NCBI RefSeq assembly: GCF_001625595.1
Contig: NZ_AUXT01000173.1
Location: 1-64,000, forward strand
Direction of reading: 5' to 3'
DNA length: 64,000 nucleotides
DNA from: Pseudoalteromonas luteoviolacea NCIMB 1942
GTDB lineage: Bacteria > Pseudomonadota > Gammaproteobacteria > Enterobacterales > Alteromonadaceae
The notes under the pieces were generated by a model. That model saw nothing but the letters and a program-made list of their open reading frames with translations, ran no database searches and had not been told where the DNA came from. Positions within the stretch are counted from its first letter, which is position 1, and each line of letters opens with the position of its first letter. Shown here piece after piece: positions 36,741 through 43,067 of the stretch. Position numbers and translations under genes: made by a program.

Positions 36741-37756
36741 TATGTGCGCTCCTCTAGAATGTCGGCATAGCCTTCCACTCTAAATACGGGCTGGTCAGTT
36801 TTAAATGACAGTAAATATGAGCCTGACGGCCCCCATGCCTCCATCCCAAACTGGGGATATCCGCCGTGATACCGCTCAACCATGTAAAACCTGTGCGCTC
36901 CAGCAGATAGACTGACATGCCCGTAATTTCGATATATATTACGCCCATCATGCCCGCCGCTCGGCGACATTAAGTACATCTCTGCCAACTCTTCGGACTC
37001 AACACCACCGACGGTATAAAGCAATCTCGACGTCGTAGAAAGATGGGGAGTATCGCTCCCAATGACATAACGATGCTTGATTTCATGGTCGAATCGTATT
37101 GGTACGTTATCCAATTCAGGCGGTATAAGAATGTCGAAATAAGGCACATTCTTTTCATCTAGCTGCGAACGTGTGACTTGCGTATAAGATGGGACAAGCG
37201 CAAGCGCGGTAGTCGGCGTCGGGTCCACATTCTCTTGCTGGAAAAAGTACTGCCCTCTGGGGTCCTGTACGTAGTAGTACATTTCACCGTAATTAGTAAT
37301 TTCGATTTCCTGATTGGCGGCGTACTGTCGCGCGTTGTACACAATCCCGCTCTGGATATACATATCTTTGCCACCCACCCAAGCAGGCATAGGAAATGAC
37401 ACCGTTGCTCGCTGGCGTGGCGGGTCATAATCAAGCAATAGGTTTTTCCCTGACAACAGCGGTATTTTACGCGCTGCAATCCTATCAGGGCGCGTTGGCT
37501 GCTCTGTGTAGCTGTATTGATAATTACTCACCCACACAGTCACATCCATTTCTCGCTGTGCAACAAGTTGCATACGTTCAAACGGCATATCTGATAAATT
37601 GGTGCCCTGTGGCAATTCAGAGTCAATTATCTTTTCGCCTTTTAAATCAAAGACAGTGAATAGCAAACCCGGCTGAGCACGTATAACAGCAAGCGAACGC
37701 CCAGCACGATTGATATCCCAAATCCCACCTTTGACCATATGGTTTATCATCATCAT
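36740..37756 (-). CDS. Receptor-binding spike protein, PM2 P1-like
   Basis: A 338-residue protein, close to the 335 residues of PM2 P1. The C-terminal half matches P1 at several places: NVPYFDILIPPELDNVPI, HVSLSAGAHRFYMVE and the final VEGYADILEERT. In PM2 the P1 pentamer sits at the five-fold vertices, with its N-terminal domain as base and C-terminal domain for receptor binding. The first ATG (37756) has GGAGG 8 bases upstream. It lies between the long helical protein and the lysis genes. The N-terminal half is less similar to PM2. Confidence 0.92.
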   Translation of the reverse strand: MMMINHMVKGGIWDINRAGRSLAVIRAQPGLLFTVFDLKGEKIIDSELPQGTNLSDMPFERMQLVAQREMDVTVWVSNYQYSYTEQPTRPDRIAARKIPLLSGKNLLLDYDPPRQRATVSFPMPAWVGGKDMYIQSGIVYNARQYAANQEIEITNYGEMYYYVQDPRGQYFFQQENVDPTPTTALALVPSYTQVTRSQLDEKNVPYFDILIPPELDNVPIRFDHEIKHRYVIGSDTPHLSTTSRLLYTVGGVESEELAEMYLMSPSGGHDGRNIYRNYGHVSLSAGAHRFYMVERYHGGYPQFGMEAWGPSGSYLLSFKTDQPVFRVEGYADILEERT

Positions 37757-37758
37757 GA

Positions 37759-38784
37759 CTATTTCCTCCCTAAAAAGACCATTGCCAGCGCCAAGCCGCC
37801 TACCCCTAACATGACATAGGTCATTGTTTTATTGGTCGATATGGCTAGTTGTTGACCATCTGAACGTGAAGCGTGGTCAGCGAATTGAAGCGCTTGTTTG
37901 TGAGCCAATAGCGTTTGGTCGCCTGCGCGGTCATAAGCTTCCATCGCACTTGCGCTAAGCTGCGCATTCATTGACATAGCATCACGAGCAAGATTACTCA
38001 TTTCGCCCGTTGCACTTGATACTGCTTGAACAGTTGTATTGAGTGCACCCGCCGCAAAATCATTATTAGATTGCTGCATATCCGCTGTCAGCGATGCAAT
38101 ACCCGCAGCCAACGAACTGTTTTCAGAGATTGCCGTTTCGCTCAGTGCCGCGTTGTACTGCATGCTGTCGCCAGCCAGATTTGACATTGCATCTACAGCA
38201 CCGGCGCCAAAATCCAAAGCAGATTGTGATGACGCTATGCTATGCTCAAACGCGTTATTTTGTGCGGTTTGCGCTGCAAAAAGTGCATCAGCACCAAATG
38301 CAAAAGCCTGCTGCTGTGCGTCTCGTGCTAGATTACCCCCGATTTCCAGACCATCTCGCCCCACATCAAGCGCATCACGACCAAAGTCAAAAGCCGCGCC
38401 TGCCCCTTGTGCAACAAGGTCATACGCCGCACCTTGCGTGGATTCAGCAAAATCCAATGAGTCACGATTGGTATCACGCATCGCGTCGATTGCATCACGA
38501 GATACACCGCCTGCAAATGCAAAACCATCACTCATAACATTCTGAGTCATTTGTGCATTGTCATAAGCCATATCACCGACCACACCCATCATTGAGTGCT
38601 GAATGCCAGCCATATCCCCCCAGATACTTACCATGCCATCAACTAGGCCATGGTCCGTTTGCTGAATGTTATATGTATTGCCGTTGCCGACAGTCATGTA
38701 ACCATTGTTATCACCATTCACCCCTAACGACGTGTTGGTGTTATTGGTAGTCTGACGGCTGTCTGAACTCGATTTAGAGCCCAT
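37759..38784 (-). CDS. Long Ala/Asp-rich helical virion protein with C-terminal anchor
   Basis: A 341-residue protein. The N-terminal 50 residues are polar (Asn, Thr, Gly-rich; NTNTSLGVNGDNNG). Residues about 55-310 are an unbroken run of repeated, Ala/Phe/Gly/Asp-rich helix (for example FDFGRDALDVGRDGLEIGG), and residues about 321-339 are one membrane helix ended by GRK. The layout suggests a rod anchored in the virion membrane, for instance in DNA delivery or in connecting vertex and lipid core. No homology to a named PM2 protein can be claimed. The overlap of 11 bases with the gene upstream points to translational coupling. Confidence 0.7.
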   Translation of the reverse strand: MGSKSSSDSRQTTNNTNTSLGVNGDNNGYMTVGNGNTYNIQQTDHGLVDGMVSIWGDMAGIQHSMMGVVGDMAYDNAQMTQNVMSDGFAFAGGVSRDAIDAMRDTNRDSLDFAESTQGAAYDLVAQGAGAAFDFGRDALDVGRDGLEIGGNLARDAQQQAFAFGADALFAAQTAQNNAFEHSIASSQSALDFGAGAVDAMSNLAGDSMQYNAALSETAISENSSLAAGIASLTADMQQSNNDFAAGALNTTVQAVSSATGEMSNLARDAMSMNAQLSASAMEAYDRAGDQTLLAHKQALQFADHASRSDGQQLAISTNKTMTYVMLGVGGLALAMVFLGRK

Positions 38785-39142
38785 AGTCGTCGCTCCTCAT
38801 GCGAAAAACGAGATAACCATTTTTGTCAGTCATCTCGTATTTAAAATTGTAAGCTGAAAGATGCCGAGCGAGCGCAGGGCGGCGCGTGTGGAAGATGATT
38901 GACGGCGCATTATGATGCACCGCCAATTTCACAATACAGGGGGCAATTTTAAGCAAATGCTTACCCGCTGCACACACAACACATAAGCCATCAGGGTCCA
39001 ACCGTAAAACACAGTAACACCCGTTGGACTCTACAAGCAGCGCCACGCCCCGCGCAACTTGATGCGATATTGCATCATAGTCTGCGTCAGAGCCCGCCGC
39101 AGAACGTACATTTGTCAGCTCATTGAAATGGGCTATTCTCAT
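38774..39142 (-). CDS. Prophage protein, possibly GNAT-fold-like
   Basis: A 122-residue soluble protein without signal or membrane segment. Its middle (GCYCVLRLDPDGLCVVCAAG, then KLAVHHNAPSIIFHTRRPALARHL, and a late strand FKYEMTDKNGYLVFRM) has the strand-helix order of a small acetyltransferase (GNAT) fold, but no acetyl-CoA loop of the usual form is seen. It overlaps both neighbours by a few bases. Placement within the virion operon suggests a role in assembly. Function unknown. Confidence 0.6.
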   Translation of the reverse strand: MRIAHFNELTNVRSAAGSDADYDAISHQVARGVALLVESNGCYCVLRLDPDGLCVVCAAGKHLLKIAPCIVKLAVHHNAPSIIFHTRRPALARHLSAYNFKYEMTDKNGYLVFRMRSDDYGL

Positions 39143-39369
39143 TTTTTAAAAATAAAGAATAAGGCAAGTGCAACACCGCCAACAATAAGCAGTTGAGTGT
39201 TACCACCGCCGCCGAACGTTACACCTTGCCCAGTGAACCCGATATTTTGAGTTTGGTCACCCGTACCTGATGTAGCGCTAGAACTGGGTAGACCACCCAT
39301 CATTCCTCCCATATCAGGCATACCACCGCCGCCCATGCCACCTAAAGCAGCCATTCCCGCCCCAAGCAT
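39139..39369 (-). CDS. Gly/Met-rich tail-anchored virion protein, 76 aa
   Basis: Residues 1-30 are glycine- and methionine-rich (GGMGGGGMPDMGGMMGG), followed by a Ser/Thr/Gln linker and one C-terminal membrane helix (about residues 58-74) ending FIFKK. The pattern, a C-terminal anchor with a basic end, is shared with the 113-aa and 341-aa proteins. The start codon lies inside the stop codon region of the 40-aa gene. It is probably part of the internal lipid core. Confidence 0.65.
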   Translation of the reverse strand: MLGAGMAALGGMGGGGMPDMGGMMGGLPSSSATSGTGDQTQNIGFTGQGVTFGGGGNTQLLIVGGVALALFFIFKK

Positions 39370-39491
39370 TACTTAGCCCCCCGAACGGCATACTTGCGAT
39401 AGAGGTCACGAACCACTTCCGCCACAACAGCACCGCATGCAGAGATAGCAACGCCATAGGCAAAATATTTCCAAGATTTAGGGTTTTGCAT
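39369..39491 (-). CDS. Prophage membrane peptide, 40 aa
   Basis: A short frame in a tightly packed operon: it starts in a TGATG overlap with the gene upstream and its stop shares bases with the ATG of the gene downstream. Residues 8-26 form one membrane helix (YFAYGVAISACGAVVAEVV), followed by a basic tail (RDLYRKYAVRGAK). The size is like PM2 structural proteins P4 and P7. Packing, overlap and composition make it credible in spite of its length. Confidence 0.65.
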   Translation of the reverse strand: MQNPKSWKYFAYGVAISACGAVVAEVVRDLYRKYAVRGAK

Positions 39492-39832
39492 CACTTCACC
39501 GCCTTAATTAACAGAATCACAAGTAGCACACCGCCGCCAGCTAACACCGTATTTTTGGGCAATCCAAGCAGCTTTTCTTCTGCCTTTGCCTGCTGTTGTG
39601 CAACCTCTGCTGGTGTGGGCTTGGGCGCTTCAACTAGCACCGCTGCGCCGTTGTCCAATTCAGTGGTTGCAGCATGCTCGGCTTGTCCTTGACCAGTGCT
39701 ATTACGTGCTGCTTTTACGGTTTCTACTTGCTGCCATATATTCAATGCGCTAGTTAACGCCTGATTTGTTCCGCCGACGATGTTTCCCCATGCGGTTTGT
39801 TGCGGAGCACCCTCCGCAATCATTGCTGACAT
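39491..39832 (-). CDS. Tail-anchored virion membrane protein, 113 aa
   Basis: Residues 1-35 (ending in ALTSALNIWQQVETVKAA) form an amphipathic helical part, the centre is Ala/Glu/Pro-rich (PKPTPAEVAQQQAKAEEKLL), and the C-terminus is one membrane helix (about 93-110) ending IKAVK. It lies directly downstream of the capsid gene. Virion membrane proteins P3 and P6 of PM2 are of similar size and lie on the capsid-facing side of the membrane. Equivalence to either is inference. Confidence 0.65.
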   Translation of the reverse strand: MSAMIAEGAPQQTAWGNIVGGTNQALTSALNIWQQVETVKAARNSTGQGQAEHAATTELDNGAAVLVEAPKPTPAEVAQQQAKAEEKLLGLPKNTVLAGGGVLLVILLIKAVK

Positions 39833-39841
39833 AACGCCCCC

Positions 39842-40687
39842 TTAGAACGTGGACTTTTTATAATCGTCAAAGTAGTGAACAATGACCTCTGCGCCGCCCG
39901 AACCCTCGCAATTTACGCGCAATCGCATATCCGAAATAGATGGGTCTAGAACCAGCGAACTAAATACGTCACCGGAAAGAGACAAATCGATAGCGAACGT
40001 TTCACCTTGTGGCGCACGGCCGCGCTGGTCGATGATGTGGTTATGTAATGATTTAGGGATGGCTTCACGCCATTTAACATTGTTTACGAGGAATTCAGCA
40101 TCTTTGATAAGCACCGAACTATTGCCCGTTTTCTTAATCTCAATAAGCGCAATTTGAGAGCCACTCGGACGCGGCAAATTCTCGATTTCATTGATGCCAG
40201 TATTGAGGTTATATCTGAAAACTCGACGCTTAAAGAGCCAACCGGGAGCACTCCCTCGGGTCTTTTCCGCGAACGCAGCAACGACGGGTGTCTTTGGGTT
40301 TTGTTGCTGGTCTTTTTCTGCAACACCGATATCAAACTTAATTTGTACGATAGACAGACCTTGTGTACCAAGGGCGAAGAATCGCTGCGCGACAAGTGAA
40401 GGATTAACAATGCCTTCCACCTCTGGACGCGTGAAGTACATCGTGGCATAGCCATCTAACTGCTTACGTTTAAAATATGCGTTCTCTTCCAGCATATCAG
40501 CCAGCGTGCTCCACTCAGTAAGCAAACGGCCATTTAGCTCAACGCGGATATTTTTGATTTCAGTCGATGCGACATTTTCAATTTGAAAGTGGACCTTTTC
40601 ATACGTTCGGCCAATTGGAAGCGACAGCGAGACGCTGCCACCTTCGGAAACGCCAGTAATGTTATTTAATTTAGTAATCTCTAACAT
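39842..40687 (-). CDS. Major capsid protein, PM2 P2-like (double jelly-roll)
   Basis: A 281-residue protein (PM2 P2 has 269). Conserved segments along the whole length match P2: SLPIGRTYE near residue 25, EIKNIRVELNGRLL, RFFALGTQGLS with QIKFDI, ENLPRPSGSQIA and MRLRV near the end. P2 forms trimeric capsomers of two jelly rolls each on the surface of the icosahedral virion. This is the strongest single piece of evidence for the nature of the element. It follows the 36-aa gene after 10 bases and is presumably driven by the promoter in the 40809-40932 gap. Confidence 0.96.
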   Translation of the reverse strand: MLEITKLNNITGVSEGGSVSLSLPIGRTYEKVHFQIENVASTEIKNIRVELNGRLLTEWSTLADMLEENAYFKRKQLDGYATMYFTRPEVEGIVNPSLVAQRFFALGTQGLSIVQIKFDIGVAEKDQQQNPKTPVVAAFAEKTRGSAPGWLFKRRVFRYNLNTGINEIENLPRPSGSQIALIEIKKTGNSSVLIKDAEFLVNNVKWREAIPKSLHNHIIDQRGRAPQGETFAIDLSLSGDVFSSLVLDPSISDMRLRVNCEGSGGAEVIVHYFDDYKKSTF

Positions 40688-40697
40688 TGAGCGCCCC

Positions 40698-40808
40698 TTA
40701 ACCTATCATACGTTTAACTGAACGAAGTGCGCGAACGTTGTTAATTAACGCCAAAGTACCCAAAGTAAGTGCGACGGTTGTAACCATGGATTTATTTAGT
40801 TTGAACAT
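40698..40808 (-). CDS. Prophage membrane peptide, 36 aa
   Basis: A 36-residue frame with AGGA 6 bases before its ATG. Residues 8-24 form one hydrophobic helix (MVTTVALTLGTLALI), and the C-terminus is basic (RALRSVKRMIG). It opens the capsid operon. PM2 P7 (about 34 aa) and P4 (about 42 aa) are similar in size and membrane-associated. The Shine-Dalgarno motif, close packing and membrane-helix-plus-basic-tail layout support it. Confidence 0.65.
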   Translation of the reverse strand: MFKLNKSMVTTVALTLGTLALINNVRALRSVKRMIG

Positions 40809-40877
40809 GCGTTTTCCTGATTTGTTAATCGAAACCGTCAATTAATAAATCAGTCGATTCGCTATTGAGGGAAACCC

Positions 40878-40919
40878 TTTTCGCTCCCCCTATAGCGAAA
40901 AGAGCGAAATTTTCGCTCT
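40878..40919 (-). promoter_or_regulatory. Paired hairpins between ATPase and capsid operon
   Basis: Two adjoining inverted repeats lie here: TTTTCGCT / AGCGAAAA (40878-40901) and the perfect palindrome AGAGCGAAA-T-TTTCGCTCT (40901-40919). On the minus strand the second is followed by TTTT, so it can act as a weak terminator after the ATPase gene. The repeated TTCGCT unit, also present at about 40856, could instead be sites for a viral late-gene activator. The late promoter must lie between 40809 and 40877. Confidence 0.5.
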
Positions 40920-40932
40920 ACTTGGTGGGACG

Positions 40933-41721
40933 TTAGGTCGCCCTTAAGTCCTCGAACGTCAACTTTTCAGACTTTCCAGATTTTAGATGTATAACAACAG
41001 GCTCAATATTCCCTATCCCCCCTTTGGATTTCACGATGTAGTGCAATCGCTCATCCTCGTATTTTGAGTTCATCTTACTTAGTTGATAAACATCACTTAA
41101 CTCTGCATCTAATTCTATTGAAATTCGCTTTGCATCCGCTTGTGATTCTTGAGAACCAAGCACCTTTCTTGGTGAGTTTGACCAAATTGTTTTGGGCACT
41201 TCTTGCGAGCGCTGAAAAATAGTGTGTAATGCAATGCCATATTTTCGACCACCAGTTGCAAGCTCACCCACTATCGAATCATCTTTCCCAATTGTGTCAC
41301 TCAACTTTGCCAATTCTTCAATGATTACATCTAACTGCCTGTTTCCGTCAGATGCCTCCCATACTAATGAAGCAAACCAATGCAACTCCGCTTGCTTTGC
41401 TCGCTTAAGCTTTTCGGCGGAAATGTTCTTTGGAAACTCTGGCCTGTATGCAACAGCGAACGCCAACCCCGAACTCCATGCAGATATAAACGCCTGAGCA
41501 AACGAGTTACGATTTGAATAATGGTATACTGGACGCCCACCCAAACCATTAAAAGGCCCTGCTTTCCGTCCGTCATACTTGTAATCACCATACAAGTCAA
41601 AAATGGCAACACACTTACCGACCAACCCCATTAATTTAACTGCGGTCGTTTTACCCCCACCAGTGCCCGCCAGATAGCAAATATGCGTTGCTTTTAGTGC
41701 ATTATTTTCGTTAATTGCCAT
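40933..41721 (-). CDS. Genome-packaging ATPase, PM2 P9-like
   Basis: A 262-residue P-loop ATPase of the FtsK-HerA/A32 group. Walker A is AGTGGGKTTA (about residues 18-27) and Walker B is LDVIIEELAKL (about 129-139) with the acidic pair. A later QES-containing segment (KVLGSQESQADAKR) may hold the sensor Gln. PM2 P9 is the corresponding putative packaging ATPase of about 220 residues. It overlaps the gene upstream by 11 bases. Such ATPases occur with double-jelly-roll capsids throughout the PRD1-adenovirus lineage. Confidence 0.9.
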   Translation of the reverse strand: MAINENNALKATHICYLAGTGGGKTTAVKLMGLVGKCVAIFDLYGDYKYDGRKAGPFNGLGGRPVYHYSNRNSFAQAFISAWSSGLAFAVAYRPEFPKNISAEKLKRAKQAELHWFASLVWEASDGNRQLDVIIEELAKLSDTIGKDDSIVGELATGGRKYGIALHTIFQRSQEVPKTIWSNSPRKVLGSQESQADAKRISIELDAELSDVYQLSKMNSKYEDERLHYIVKSKGGIGNIEPVVIHLKSGKSEKLTFEDLRAT

Positions 41722-42268
41722 TTGCTGCCACCTTCACGTAACCATCACTTGATTTAGCCTTATTCGGTTCTGCTTTACTCTCAGTTCGCTCATGCAGCTT
41801 GATTTGCTTGTACATTGAAAATCCGACAGACGCCAAGACAATGCCGAGCTCAATTTCCTCCTGAAATCTCGCAAACCAAGCAGGCATTTGACCGCCTTTG
41901 CAATATTTCGCTACAACAGGGGCCGCTTTTTCTGCAATAACCTCACGCGTCTCGTTATCAATCGTGACAGGCGCGTCACACATCGACTCAATAAAATCAG
42001 CGGCGGTTGACACACCATAGCCCGCAAGGGCGTTAATATCCTCTTTGGACATTTCTTCCATTTCGACAGGCTCGGGCGACTCCGTTTTTACGTCGTCACT
42101 GAACTGGCTTAGGTGTTGATATTTTAATTCCGACGACTGTGGCGATTCCGAAGAGCACGAAGGGGAGCCAGACTGCGAGCCCATTTCCAGACCTTCCATC
42201 GCTGCCGCTATCGGATTTTTGTTCGTGTTCAATTCGCTCTGATTCGGTGTTGGTGTCGGTGTTGTCAT
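41711..42268 (-). CDS. Prophage protein with Ser/Pro-rich head and membrane segment
   Basis: A 185-residue protein. The first 70 residues are Pro/Thr/Ser/Glu-rich, the middle has DINALAGYGVSTAADFIES and a helical part, and one hydrophobic stretch (about 141-156, IELGIVLASVGFSMY) is followed by a charged tail. GGAG lies 9 bases before the ATG. Its first 173 bases overlap the zinc-ribbon gene in another frame. It precedes the ATPase gene with an 11-base overlap. A membrane-bound partner of packaging is conceivable, but no family is recognised. Confidence 0.65.
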   Translation of the reverse strand: MTTPTPTPNQSELNTNKNPIAAAMEGLEMGSQSGSPSCSSESPQSSELKYQHLSQFSDDVKTESPEPVEMEEMSKEDINALAGYGVSTAADFIESMCDAPVTIDNETREVIAEKAAPVVAKYCKGGQMPAWFARFQEEIELGIVLASVGFSMYKQIKLHERTESKAEPNKAKSSDGYVKVAANGN

Positions 42269-42569
42269 TCGGTAAATCTCCGCTATTTTGCATTAGCGCA
42301 GGCGACCATTCGCCCGCAGTTTTTTGGTCCGCTGTAGATTGTTGAGGTGTGATTTCATCCACCACAGCAAGTGATTCTGATTGCGAATTTTTCGCTATTG
42401 CTTTCGCCCATTTCGCTTGCAGTTGCGCGCCGCTTCGTTGGTCAAGACCGCAGTTTGGGCAGTGAAGATAAAGCAATTGCTTGCCATTGCTGCGACGGCG
42501 AATTGAAGCAATACCGCCGCACCCCTCGCAATCAATTGCGCCTAAATCCTTCTTATCCGATTTCGCCAT
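42096..42569 (-). CDS. Zinc-ribbon membrane protein
   Basis: A 157-residue protein. The start at 42569 has GGGGAGG 5 bases upstream; a GTG-like upstream start is less likely. Residues about 10-40 contain two Cys pairs, CEGCGG and CPNCGLDQ, making a zinc ribbon. A low-complexity linker follows and a C-terminal membrane helix (about 133-149, VWLPFVLFGIATVVGI). PM2 has a zinc-finger transcription factor (P14) for late genes, but the membrane anchor here argues against simple equivalence. The last 173 bases overlap the next gene. Confidence 0.7.
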   Translation of the reverse strand: MAKSDKKDLGAIDCEGCGGIASIRRRSNGKQLLYLHCPNCGLDQRSGAQLQAKWAKAIAKNSQSESLAVVDEITPQQSTADQKTAGEWSPALMQNSGDLPNDNTDTNTESERIEHEQKSDSGSDGRSGNGLAVWLPFVLFGIATVVGIKISTPKPVQ

Positions 42570-42753
42570 AAGCCTCCCCGCCCAGCCCAAGTGCGAGCTC
42601 TATTGAATCTAGCCGATACAAGATTTCGCTTTGAATAGATACGGCCTCAGTCAACGCCCCTACTGCGTACCTCTCTTTTTTCGCAGCATTAAACTTTGAT
42701 GTACTTTGAGCTTTTTCAATTAACTCATTCATTTTTTGTAACTTTTCATGCAT
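42553..42753 (-). CDS. Small coiled-coil prophage protein, 66 aa
   Basis: A 66-residue soluble protein, entirely helical (MHEKLQKMNELIEKAQS, then ILYRLDSIELALGL). It starts at the stop codon of the upstream gene and overlaps the zinc-ribbon gene by 17 bases, so it is part of the same early/middle operon. No family is recognised. Confidence 0.6.
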   Translation of the reverse strand: MHEKLQKMNELIEKAQSTSKFNAAKKERYAVGALTEAVSIQSEILYRLDSIELALGLGGEAYGEIG

Positions 42754-43067
42754 TAGTTGCTAACCTCACAAATATGGCAGGTAAAGTCTCGCAACTGCTG
42801 TTCTCTCGCTTCATTAAGAGGCTCTAGAATAGGGGTAAAGTCAATATGGTTAAAAACTTCAAACCCACCACTGCCGACAAAGAATGTAATAGGTTCTTCA
42901 CCTTTCTTTTTAAGTACCTCATTGACACAAATAACTGCTGAACTTAAGAAAGCAGCCAACTCCCCAAAATCCCCACGCTTCGCCTTATCAATTAAATAAT
43001 CCAATATTTCACTAAGGTCATGCTCCGCAACCTGACTAACTGCATTTTCCATCGTTTGATTAATCAT
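42753..43067 (-). CDS. Small prophage protein, 104 aa
   Basis: The ATG at 43067 is preferred, with AGGAG 10 bases upstream; a GTG at 43076 is also possible. The protein is soluble and acidic, with a helical N-terminal half (LSEILDYLIDKAKRGDFGEL) and a C-terminal end with two Cys (FTCHICEVSN) that resembles half of a metal site. It overlaps the replication gene by 8 bases. Function unknown; a regulator of replication or of late transcription would fit the place. Confidence 0.6.
   Translation of the reverse strand: MINQTMENAVSQVAEHDLSEILDYLIDKAKRGDFGELAAFLSSAVICVNEVLKKKGEEPITFFVGSGGFEVFNHIDFTPILEPLNEAREQQLRDFTCHICEVSN

Noticed and set aside
38039-38545. 168-codon rightward open frame
   Set aside because: It is antisense to the repetitive 341-aa gene. 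The Ala/Ser/Cys-rich product is an artefact of its composition and there is no ribosome-binding site.
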